Below, in pieces: positions 1 to 5,095 of a DNA stretch of 5,114 bases. Below the pieces are notes generated by a model. That model searched no databases and was not told the origin of the DNA. It saw nothing but the letters and a program-made list of their open reading frames with translations. The stretch comes from an uncultured Oscillospiraceae bacterium (GTDB taxonomy: Bacteria > Bacillota > Clostridia > Oscillospirales > Oscillospiraceae): contig CAAELC010000116.1 of NCBI GenBank assembly GCA_900756715.1, forward strand, positions 1 through 5,114, given 5' to 3'. Within the stretch, counting starts at the first letter, position 1; each line of letters opens with the position of its first letter. The position numbers and the translations under genes are program-made.

Positions 1-32
1 GGCGGGGCAGCCCTATCATAGGTCGCCCCGCC
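1..32 (-). terminator. Probable Rho-independent terminator of the racemase operon
   Basis: An 8-bp perfect GC-rich stem (ggcggggc at 1-8 with gccccgcc at 25-32) encloses a smaller stem (ccta 12-15 with tagg 19-22). It lies 17 bases beyond the stop codon of the minus-strand membrane protein gene, where a terminator is expected. The T-run that would follow on the minus strand falls outside the window, so termination itself is inferred. Confidence 0.6.
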
Positions 33-49
33 TGCCGCTGAGAGTCTGA

Positions 50-460
50 TTAGAAAGTCCGCTGTACATACTGGTCATACTTTTTTGTGTTCATCACCGT
101 TTTGTAGGTGTTTTTAAACCGGGATACAGTCAGGCTGTTGAATTCCAGAATCTGCCGGTACTTCAGTGCCCCGGCCACGGCGGCGATGCCGCAGCTGAAA
201 TAACCGTACGGTGCTGTTTTAACAGCAATGCCGGTCAGCGCTGCCAGCATTACCACAGAGATCAGAACGCCGGCAATCTGTTTTTTGGGCTGTAGCATGC
301 GTTTGTCCGCCTCGGTGATTACGCCCTCGGCAATCATGGTGTCTGCAAACCGCGCCTGCACCGTGAAAGTGGAAATAGCGTTCAGTACACAGGGCGCGGC
401 CACAAAAAAGGTGAACAGAGCCAGCGCAGCCTGTACGATGAAAATGGAAATATCGCCCAT
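50..460 (-). CDS. Small membrane protein of unknown function
   Basis: I do not recognise a family for this 136-residue protein. Hydrophobic stretches at about residues 5-27, 61-80 and 83-99 suggest two or three membrane segments. The loop between the first two (about 33-60) is charged and contains GVITEADKRMLQPKK, and the tail from about 100 on is basic and polar, ending in KKYDQYVQRTF. The ATG at 458-460 is supported by an AGGAGGG Shine-Dalgarno sequence six bases upstream on the minus strand. The gene starts only 29 bases after the racemase stop codon, so the two are probably co-transcribed and it may assist the racemase or a linked transport step, but nothing in the sequence shows that. 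A GC-rich hairpin follows its stop codon. Coding status is well supported; function is unknown. Confidence 0.8.
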   Translation of the reverse strand: MGDISIFIVQAALALFTFFVAAPCVLNAISTFTVQARFADTMIAEGVITEADKRMLQPKKQIAGVLISVVMLAALTGIAVKTAPYGYFSCGIAAVAGALKYRQILEFNSLTVSRFKNTYKTVMNTKKYDQYVQRTF

Positions 461-489
461 AAAAATCCCTCCTGCTTGATTAAAATAGT

Positions 490-1596
490 TTAAGTATCCC
501 CGTCTCTGAAAACCACCGGCATGTCATACCGGCTGGCAGCAAACAGCATATGGCCGTAGCACAGATCAAATTCTACAATATCCCCGGCCTTCAGCGCCCG
601 GGGACAATCCTCCACATCCAGAATACAGTGGTCAGAGGACGCGGAAATAACCTGCATGCCCGGCTCCCGGCAGATCAGCCGCTCCGCATCCCCCACATCG
701 GCCCGGCCGAAGGCGGCCAGCGCCCGTTTGCGAATTCCCCGGTCTGTAAAGGTGGGGTGATTGCCAAAGGAGTCGATTACTGTGGGCTTGGCGGGCATCG
801 TGGGCTTGGTCCGCACCTCAATCAGCTCTGCCTGCAGGCGGATGGTGCCTCGCTGCAAATAGTTCAGCTCCTCACCCAGCCCCCAGTCCACCAGCAGATC
901 CTTTGCCAGCAGCGCGCACTCGCCGATACGCAGATGGTTGATGCCTTCGGGCATTTGCCAGCGATTCACCAGAGGGAAAGAACTGCTGGCCCCGCCGGAA
1001 ACAATTTCCAGCTTGCGTCCGATGGCCTGCTCTATCCGGCGGGCGAGTGCGGCCAGCTGTCCCAGATTTTCCGGTGTAGGCATCACTGCGCCGTAGCAGC
1101 CCAGATTCACGCCGATTCCTGCCAGAATGACATGGGGCAACTCCCGCTCTACCAGCAGGCAGGCGTCTACCAGCTCATCCGGGTCATAAAAGCCCTCCCG
1201 CAGGTCGCCCAGATCGGCCATAATAATGGCCCGATGCTCTTTTCCCTGTCGGGCGCACTCCGTTTCCAGCAGCCGCAGCACCGCCACCTCCGATTGAAGC
1301 GAGTAGTCCGCCAGGCGGACCAGATCGCCAAGCTCGCTGGGCCCCGGCACCCGCAGCAGCAGATACGGCCCCGGAATCCCGGCCTGCCGCCAGCGCTCCA
1401 GCTGCTCCAGACGGCTGCTGGCCAGTTGCGCCGCGCCGCACTCCTTGTACAGACGGGCCACATCCTCCAGCCCATCAATACCCTTTATAACGCCTGCTAC
1501 GGAAATGCCCTCCCGGGCGCATCGGGTAATAACCTGGGTGAAATTGCTGCGCAGCTTGTCCCGGCGAATCACCAGCCGGGGGTATTGTCGATTCAT
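490..1596 (-). CDS. PLP-dependent amino acid racemase, alanine/ornithine racemase family
   Basis: This 368-residue protein has the layout of a fold-type III PLP racemase, closest by eye to the ornithine racemase-like branch rather than the classical cell-wall alanine racemase. The likely Schiff-base lysine is K38 in VAGVIKG. Family-like blocks follow in order: MADLGDLREGF (126-136), a phosphate-binding-type SGGASSS (200-206, where I recall Asn rather than Ala at the fourth position as more usual), NHLRIGECALL (220-230), ASSDHCILDVED (319-330) and GDIVEFDLCYGHML (338-351). Length fits the family. Expected role: cytoplasmic L/D interconversion of an amino acid; the substrate (ornithine, alanine, serine or another) cannot be told from sequence. 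The ATG at 1594-1596 has an AGGAAGGG-type site about nine bases upstream. It heads the minus-strand operon and is divergent from the methionine importer, which raises the untested idea of a role in D-amino acid use. Confidence 0.88.
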   Translation of the reverse strand: MNRQYPRLVIRRDKLRSNFTQVITRCAREGISVAGVIKGIDGLEDVARLYKECGAAQLASSRLEQLERWRQAGIPGPYLLLRVPGPSELGDLVRLADYSLQSEVAVLRLLETECARQGKEHRAIIMADLGDLREGFYDPDELVDACLLVERELPHVILAGIGVNLGCYGAVMPTPENLGQLAALARRIEQAIGRKLEIVSGGASSSFPLVNRWQMPEGINHLRIGECALLAKDLLVDWGLGEELNYLQRGTIRLQAELIEVRTKPTMPAKPTVIDSFGNHPTFTDRGIRKRALAAFGRADVGDAERLICREPGMQVISASSDHCILDVEDCPRALKAGDIVEFDLCYGHMLFAASRYDMPVVFRDGDT

Positions 1597-1629
1597 AGCC
1601 GTTGTCCCTTCCTGTTCACTGACTCACAT

Positions 1630-1659
1630 AGTATACCGGTAAAATATATAGTATGACCA
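1630..1659 (-). promoter_or_regulatory. Candidate promoter of the racemase operon
   Basis: Read on the minus strand, TATACT (complement of 1630-1635) is a good -10 hexamer. TGGTCA (complement of 1654-1659) is a 4-of-6 -35 match with an 18-base spacer. Transcription would start near 1623, giving a short untranslated leader of about 27 bases that includes the ribosome binding site. A second TATACT copy (complement of 1659-1664) lies upstream, so the exact promoter is uncertain. Confidence 0.45.
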
Positions 1660-1811
1660 GTATACCATATAACCCACCCTATTGCCACAGAATTTTTTGC
1701 CGAAATATCGGACTTCCCCCGAAAATGCTGTCAGATGTACCAAAAGACGCAGCAGGGGCCGGGGCGAAATCGTAAAAGCGCCCAAAGTGAAATAAAATTC
1801 AATAAAAACCG

Positions 1812-1840
1812 TTGACAAGCGCGGCAGATGGTGCTATGAT
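1812..1840 (+). promoter_or_regulatory. Consensus sigma-A promoter of the leader-metQNI unit
   Basis: A perfect TTGACA -35 (1812-1817) and a near-perfect TATGAT -10 (1835-1840) are separated by exactly 17 bases. Transcription should start near 1846-1848, about 48 bases before the leader peptide ATG. No comparable promoter is evident between here and metQ, so this one probably drives the whole unit. Such strength without an evident activator site fits a gene controlled downstream by attenuation. Confidence 0.88.
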
Positions 1841-1849
1841 TCCACCATC
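1827..1849. promoter_or_regulatory. Inverted repeat flanking the -10 box, candidate operator
   Basis: GATGGTG (1827-1833) and CACCATC (1843-1849) are perfect 7-base inverted arms separated by nine bases that contain the TATGAT -10 hexamer. The left arm lies upstream of the predicted start site, so it is not transcribed and cannot form an RNA hairpin. A DNA-level operator for a dimeric repressor is the likelier reading. No regulator gene is in the window and I do not recognise the motif. Confidence 0.4.
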
Positions 1850-1894
1850 GTAAGAAAAACGATTTTGATTTTTGACGAAAGGAGAAAGCAGACC

Positions 1895-2011
1895 ATGAAG
1901 AAGCTGAGCGCCAACATGATGATGATGTGCATGTGCATGTGCCGCATGTGCATGTTTTCCTGCGCTCATAAAGACCATCTGCTTTCCCCGAATACCGCAG
2001 CGGCTGAGTGA
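1895..2011 (+). CDS. Met/Cys-rich leader peptide of the metQNI attenuator
   Basis: This 38-codon ORF has a strong ribosome binding site (AAAGGAG, 1878-1884, ten bases before the ATG) and sits directly after the consensus promoter. The peptide starts MKKLSAN and continues with the core MMMMCMCMCRMCM (residues 8-20), then FSC. Residues 8-23 contain eight Met and five Cys, 13 of 16, and every Cys codon is TGC. The rest (AHKDHLLSPNTAAAE) is unremarkable. The stop codon lies 22 bases before a perfect terminator hairpin, and the first full-length gene downstream encodes the methionine-binding protein MetQ. By analogy with trp, his and leu leaders, I infer that ribosomes stall on the Met/Cys codons when charged tRNA-Met or tRNA-Cys is scarce and so block termination. 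A metal-binding role for the peptide itself is possible but fits the context less well. Confidence 0.85.
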   Translation: MKKLSANMMMMCMCMCRMCMFSCAHKDHLLSPNTAAAE

Positions 2012-2033
2012 AACGCCGCAATGGTGATAGAAC

Positions 2034-2073
2034 AACAGCGGGAAGCCAGTTGGCTTCCCGCTGTTTCTGTTTG
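2034..2073 (+). terminator. Attenuator: Rho-independent terminator between the leader peptide and metQ
   Basis: AACAGCGGGAAGCCA (2034-2048) and TGGCTTCCCGCTGTT (2051-2065) are perfect 15-base inverted arms around a two-base centre, so the real loop is about four bases. A T-rich tract, TTTCTGTTTG (2064-2073), follows. The tract is interrupted by C and G, so termination may be incomplete. Its position between the strong promoter and the genes that promoter serves makes it a regulatory attenuator rather than an end-of-operon terminator. Confidence 0.88.
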
Positions 2074-2089
2074 AAAGGAGCAATCACTG

Positions 2090-2155
2090 ATGAATCGAAT
2101 TTGGCTCCGGCGTTGCCCGGGCAAGCGAATGTGTCCTCTGGGCACGGCAAAATAA
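2090..2155 (+). CDS. Second small ORF after the attenuator (21 codons)
   Basis: An ATG at 2090 opens a 21-residue frame, MNRIWLRRCPGKRMCPLGTAK, ending in TAA at 2153-2155. It is preceded by AAAGGAG (2074-2080) nine bases upstream, as strong a site as those of the leader peptide and metQ. It would be translated only in transcripts that pass the attenuator. It has no recognisable domain. Cys 9 and Met14-Cys15 hint at a second, weaker sulfur amino acid sensor, but three such residues after the start codon are little evidence. Its region also contains a perfect 12-base palindrome (TTGCCCGGGCAA, 2113-2124) and a small hairpin (2131-2145). It could equally be a chance frame; the ribosome binding site is the main argument for it. 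Confidence 0.45.
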   Translation: MNRIWLRRCPGKRMCPLGTAK

Positions 2156-2161
2156 AAGAGA

Positions 2162-2195
2162 AGATTTACGCCGGACAGAGGAAATCTCCCCCGGC
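2162..2195 (+). promoter_or_regulatory. Mutually exclusive hairpins in the metQ 5' leader
   Basis: Two stems compete here: AGATTT (2162-2167) with AAATCT (2182-2187), and GCCGG (2170-2174) with CCGGC (2191-2195), the latter with a possible inner GAG/CTC pairing. No T-run follows, so neither is a terminator. They may affect stability or translation of the metQ message, but the stems are short and could be coincidental. Confidence 0.25.
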
Positions 2196-2272
2196 AGCAG
2201 GATGAAAAAAGAGTCCCACACAAAACAAATAAATATACAGGAAACTGCGTATAAATAAAAGGAGAAATTACC

Positions 2273-3142
2273 ATGAAAAAGCATACCAAACTCACCGCTC
2301 TGCTTCTGGCTCTGGTTCTGAGCCTGTCCCTGGTGCTTACCGGCTGCGGCAGCTCCGGCAGCAAGACCACCATCAAGATCGGCGTTCCCAACGACACCAC
2401 CAACGAAGCCCGTGCACTTCTGCTGCTGGAGAAGCAAGGCATCATCAAGCTCAAGGACGGCGCCGGCCTGACTGCTACCAAGAACGACATTGCCGAGAAT
2501 CCCTACAATGTGGAGATTGTTGAGGCTGAGGCTGCACAGCTGCCCAACCTGCTCAAGGACTATGACTATGCTGTCATCAACGCCAACTACGCGATCAGCG
2601 CCGGTCTGACCCCCACCAAGGATGCTCTGGCCATTGAAGACTCCGCCTCCTCCTATGTGAATGTTCTGGTTGCCAAAGAAGGCAATGAAAAGGCTCCCAA
2701 GATTCTGGCTCTGGCCGCTGCGCTGCAGAGCAAGCAGGTTGCTGACTATATCGCTTCCAAGTATGACGGCGCCGTTATCAGCGTGGTTGCCAATCCCACC
2801 GACGGCTTCGATGCTTCCATTGACTACGATGCTCTGAAGGGCACCACCATCTCCGTAGCCGCATCTCCCGCTCCTCACGCCGAGATTCTGGAGATTGCCA
2901 AGCAGGTGCTGGCCGAGAAGGACATCACGCTGGACATCCAGACCTACAATGATTATGTTGTGCCCAACACCGTTGTGGAGGATGGCACCGTGGATGCCAA
3001 CTACTTCCAGCATGTTCCCTATCTGGATGACTTCAATGCCCAGCAGGGAACACATCTGGTGTCCGTTGCCGGTATCCATGTTGAGCCCATGGGCATCTAC
3101 GGCGGCAAGCAGACCACTCTGGATGCTCTGACCACCAAGTAA
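2273..3142 (+). CDS. metQ: Methionine-binding lipoprotein MetQ (NlpA family), apparently circularly permuted
   Basis: This 289-residue protein captures methionine outside the cell and delivers it to the MetN-MetI translocator. A signal peptide with hydrophobic core (about 7-22) ends in the lipobox LTGC, with C25 as the lipidated residue. The rest matches the MetQ/NlpA family clearly but in swapped order. Residues 34-171 carry what is normally the C-terminal half: GVPNDTTNEARALLLLEK (37-54), then IKLKDGAGL, DIAENP, EAAQLPNLL, VINANYA and a YDGAV end. Residues 191-289 carry the normal N-terminal half: ASPAPHAEIL (197-206), NDYVVPNTVV (226-235), DANYFQHVPYLD (241-252) and HVEPMGIYGGK (269-279). 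A linker at about 172-190 joins them. The frame is intact. The ATG has GGAG (2261-2264) eight bases upstream. Apart from M1, M273 and C25 the protein contains no sulfur amino acids. First gene of metQNI, downstream of the Met/Cys attenuator. Confidence 0.95.
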   Translation: MKKHTKLTALLLALVLSLSLVLTGCGSSGSKTTIKIGVPNDTTNEARALLLLEKQGIIKLKDGAGLTATKNDIAENPYNVEIVEAEAAQLPNLLKDYDYAVINANYAISAGLTPTKDALAIEDSASSYVNVLVAKEGNEKAPKILALAAALQSKQVADYIASKYDGAVISVVANPTDGFDASIDYDALKGTTISVAASPAPHAEILEIAKQVLAEKDITLDIQTYNDYVVPNTVVEDGTVDANYFQHVPYLDDFNAQQGTHLVSVAGIHVEPMGIYGGKQTTLDALTTK

Positions 3143-3162
3143 GGAAATAACACCCCAACCAA

Positions 3163-3191
3163 GCCGCGCCGGGCTTTCCGTCCGGCGCGGC
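3163..3191 (+). promoter_or_regulatory. Stable intercistronic hairpin between metQ and metN
   Basis: GCCGCGCCGG (3163-3172) and CCGGCGCGGC (3182-3191) form a perfect 10-bp GC stem with a nine-base loop. ACACC (3150-3154) and GGTGT (3198-3202) can add an outer stem. No T-run follows, so termination is unlikely to be strong. Hairpins in this place commonly protect the upstream message, which would let MetQ be made in excess over MetN and MetI. Confidence 0.6.
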
Positions 3192-3236
3192 AAACACGGT
3201 GTATAGAGAAAAAGAAGGAATCGGAGGGAAGTATTT

Positions 3237-4244
3237 GTGATCGAACTGCGACATATCAGCAAGACCTTTACCTCCGGCGGCGGACAGGTGGAAGCGTTGA
3301 AGGATGTTTCCATCACAGTGGCCGACGGAGAGATCTACGGCATCATCGGCATGAGCGGTGCCGGCAAGAGCACTCTGGTGCGCTGCATCAACCTGTTGGA
3401 GCGGCCCACCAGTGGTGAGATCATCGTCAACGGCGAGCGCCTTGACACCATGACGCCCCGCCAGCTGCGGCAGGCCCGGCGCGAGATCACCATGATCTTC
3501 CAGCAGTTCAATCTGCTGATGCAGCGCACGTGCCTGCGCAACATCTGCTTCCCCATGGAGTTGGCCGGGGTCAAGCGGGACAAGGCCGAGGCCCGTGCCC
3601 GGGAGCTTCTGGAGCTTGTCGGCCTGTCTGACAAGGCAAATGCCTACCCGGCCCAGCTTTCCGGCGGCCAGCAGCAGCGTATCGCCATTGCCCGCGCTTT
3701 GGCCACCGATCCCAAGGTGCTGCTTTGTGACGAAGCCACCAGCGCGCTGGACCCCAATACCACCCACCAGATTCTCCAGCTGATTCGCGACATCAATAAG
3801 AAGCTGGGAATCACCGTGGTCATCATCACCCACCAGATGAGTGTTGTCAAGGAAATCTGTGACAAGGTTGCCATTCTTGATGGCGGCGTGGTGGCGGAGG
3901 ATGGAATGGTTTCCACCGTCTTCGCCGCTCCCAAATCTGCGGCGGGCCGCCGTCTGGTGTTCCCCGGCGCGGTGGATGAGCTGGTGTCCGACCCCATGGC
4001 TGAGTGCCGGGTGCGCCTGATCTTCCGCAGCAGCGAGGTTACCTCCCAGCCCCTTATTGCGCACCTTGCGGCGGATGAGGGTATTTATTGCAATGTTCTT
4101 TCAGCCGATACGCAGAAGCTGTCGGATAATGTATACGGCAGCATGCTGCTGGGCATTCCACGCGGTCAGATGAAGCGGGCCATCGAGATCATCACTGCCA
4201 ACCCCAACATTCAGGCAGAGGAGGTAGATGAATATGTACGATAA
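3237..4244 (+). CDS. metN: Methionine ABC transporter ATP-binding protein MetN
   Basis: This 335-residue cytoplasmic ATPase powers methionine import through MetI. The nucleotide-binding domain is complete: Walker A GMSGAGKST (38-46, K44), Q-loop glutamine in IFQQFNLL (about 89), signature LSGGQQQR (141-148), Walker B VLLCDEAT (161-168, catalytic E166), D-loop SALD and H-loop H199 in ITHQ. The C-terminal part (about 257-335, from RVRLIFRS to the end) matches the position and look of the NIL domain, which in this family binds methionine and inhibits transport when the internal pool is high. That gives a second layer of feedback besides the leader attenuator. Translation starts at GTG (3237), nine bases after GGAGG (3223-3227). 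The 94-base gap from metQ holds a strong hairpin; its 3' end overlaps metI. Confidence 0.96.
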   Translation: MIELRHISKTFTSGGGQVEALKDVSITVADGEIYGIIGMSGAGKSTLVRCINLLERPTSGEIIVNGERLDTMTPRQLRQARREITMIFQQFNLLMQRTCLRNICFPMELAGVKRDKAEARARELLELVGLSDKANAYPAQLSGGQQQRIAIARALATDPKVLLCDEATSALDPNTTHQILQLIRDINKKLGITVVIITHQMSVVKEICDKVAILDGGVVAEDGMVSTVFAAPKSAAGRRLVFPGAVDELVSDPMAECRVRLIFRSSEVTSQPLIAHLAADEGIYCNVLSADTQKLSDNVYGSMLLGIPRGQMKRAIEIITANPNIQAEEVDEYVR

Positions 4245-4935
4245 TCTGTTTTCTGCTGCGTCTGTGGCAGATCTGACTGCGGCGCTGCCTCTGCTGCCCA
4301 CAGCCATTTGGGAGACGCTGTATGTCACGGTGCTTTCCACCTTCTTGGCTACGGTCATCGGTCTGCCTCTGGGTGTCCTGCTGGTGGCCGGTGAGAAAAA
4401 CGGTGTGCTTCCCCTGCCGAAGGCCGTGCTGCACATTCTGAATATCATCATCAATCTTCTGCGTTCTGTTCCCTTCCTGATTCTGATGATTATGGTCTTC
4501 CCCCTGTCCCGGGTGCTCATCGGTACGGCCGTTGGCACCACAGCTACGATTGTTCCCCTTGTGGTGGCGGCCTTTCCCTTCATTGCCCGTCTGGTAGAGG
4601 GCAGCCTTCGGGAGGTAGACCCCAACATCATCGAGGCCGCCCAGAGCATGGGCGCTACACCCATGCAGATTATCTGCCGGGTTATGATTCCCGAAAGCGT
4701 TCCGTCGCTGATTCAGAATGTTACCATTGCGCTGACCACTGTACTGGGTTATTCCGCCATGAGCGGCATCATCGGCGGCGGCGGTCTTGGCAAGATTGCC
4801 ATCGACTATGGGTATTACCGGTATAAGTATCTGGTGATGCTGGTGGCAGTGGTGCTGCTGATCCTGCTGGTGCAGCTGCTGCAAACCATCGGCACCAAGC
4901 TGGCCATCCGCAGCGATAAGCGCCTGAAGAAGTAA
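4234..4935 (+). CDS. metI: Methionine ABC transporter permease MetI
   Basis: This inner-membrane permease of about 233 residues forms the methionine channel as a dimer with MetN. Roughly five hydrophobic segments are visible, at about 27-53, 66-90, 96-118, 158-180 and 199-220. The cytoplasmic coupling motif that docks on the ATPase is EAAQSMGATPMQI (about 134-146), followed by PESVPSLI, as usual for the family. The C-terminus is short and basic (KRLKK). I chose the ATG at 4234 because AGGAGG (4219-4224) is nine bases before it; the in-frame ATG at 4228 is only three bases from that site and would add Met-Asn. Either start lies inside the end of metN (overlap 11 or 17 bases), suggesting translational coupling. 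Length is close to the about 217 residues of the E. coli protein. Last gene of the operon. Confidence 0.95.
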   Translation: MYDNLFSAASVADLTAALPLLPTAIWETLYVTVLSTFLATVIGLPLGVLLVAGEKNGVLPLPKAVLHILNIIINLLRSVPFLILMIMVFPLSRVLIGTAVGTTATIVPLVVAAFPFIARLVEGSLREVDPNIIEAAQSMGATPMQIICRVMIPESVPSLIQNVTIALTTVLGYSAMSGIIGGGGLGKIAIDYGYYRYKYLVMLVAVVLLILLVQLLQTIGTKLAIRSDKRLKK

Positions 4936-4959
4936 ACTCCGAACCAGCGCAAAACGCAG

Positions 4960-4994
4960 CCATCGGTCCGGCGCATCTGTTGTCCGGACGATGG
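4960..4994 (+). promoter_or_regulatory. 3' untranslated hairpin after metI
   Basis: CCATCG (4960-4965) pairs with CGATGG (4989-4994). After a one-base bulge, TCCGG (4967-4971) pairs with CCGGA (4984-4988), leaving a 12-base loop. No T-run follows, so it is not the terminator. It may protect the 3' end of the message. Confidence 0.4.
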
Positions 4995-5019
4995 GGAACG
5001 GAAGAAACACATAAGCAAT

Positions 5020-5057
5020 AAAAGACCGGTTCGGCGCAGTGCCGAACCGGTCTTTTT
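5020..5057 (+). terminator. Rho-independent terminator of the metQNI operon, possibly bidirectional
   Basis: AAAAGACCGGTTCGGC (5020-5035) and GCCGAACCGGTCTTTT (5041-5056) are perfect 16-base arms around the loop GCAGT, with a T5 run at 5053-5057. The A-run on the left arm gives a T-run on the opposite strand, so it could also end a convergent minus-strand transcript. Confidence 0.92.
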
Positions 5058-5095
5058 GCCGATATTGAAGCCAGATATTAGAGCAGATATTAGAA
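5058..5095. repeat. Short imperfect tandem repeat
   Basis: CAGATATTAGAG (5072-5083) is followed at once by CAGATATTAGAA (5084-5095), a 12-base tandem repeat differing at one base. A third diverged unit, GCCGATATTGAA (5058-5069), precedes them. It lies between the operon terminator and the right edge and probably arose by replication slippage. Confidence 0.6.

Noticed and set aside
550..1656. Long plus-strand ORF opposite the racemase gene
   Set aside because: It mirrors the racemase gene, has no ribosome binding site or recognisable domain, and is rich in Gln, His and Pro as expected of an antisense frame. The racemase motifs on the minus strand are clear.
1916..1963. The Met/Cys run as a meaningless ATGTGC microsatellite or a copper-binding peptide
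   Set aside because: A simple repeat would not explain the promoter, ribosome binding site, stop codon and terminator in the right order before a methionine importer. Metal binding is not excluded chemically, but no metal gene is nearby.
2250..2255. TATAAA before metQ as a separate metQ promoter
   Set aside because: No -35 match is evident upstream, and transcription would begin at about the ribosome binding site (2261-2264), leaving too little leader for initiation.
1847..2272. SAM riboswitch or T-box in the metQ leader
   Set aside because: I found no recognisable SAM-I core or T-box sequence by eye; the leader is occupied by a translated Met/Cys-rich ORF and its terminator. A covariance model search would settle it.
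2084..3316. Long minus-strand ORF opposite metQ
   Set aside because: Its Gly/Ile/Val/Asn-rich sequence is the antisense of metQ, spans the attenuator region and the metN start, and shows no family motif.
4960..4994. Hairpin after metI as the operon terminator
   Set aside because: It has a bulge, a 12-base loop and no T-run, whereas the 5020-5057 element has a perfect 16-bp stem and a T5 run.
4192..5010. Minus-strand ORF opposite metI
   Set aside because: It is Gln/His-rich antisense of a membrane protein gene, crosses the 3' hairpin and has no domain.
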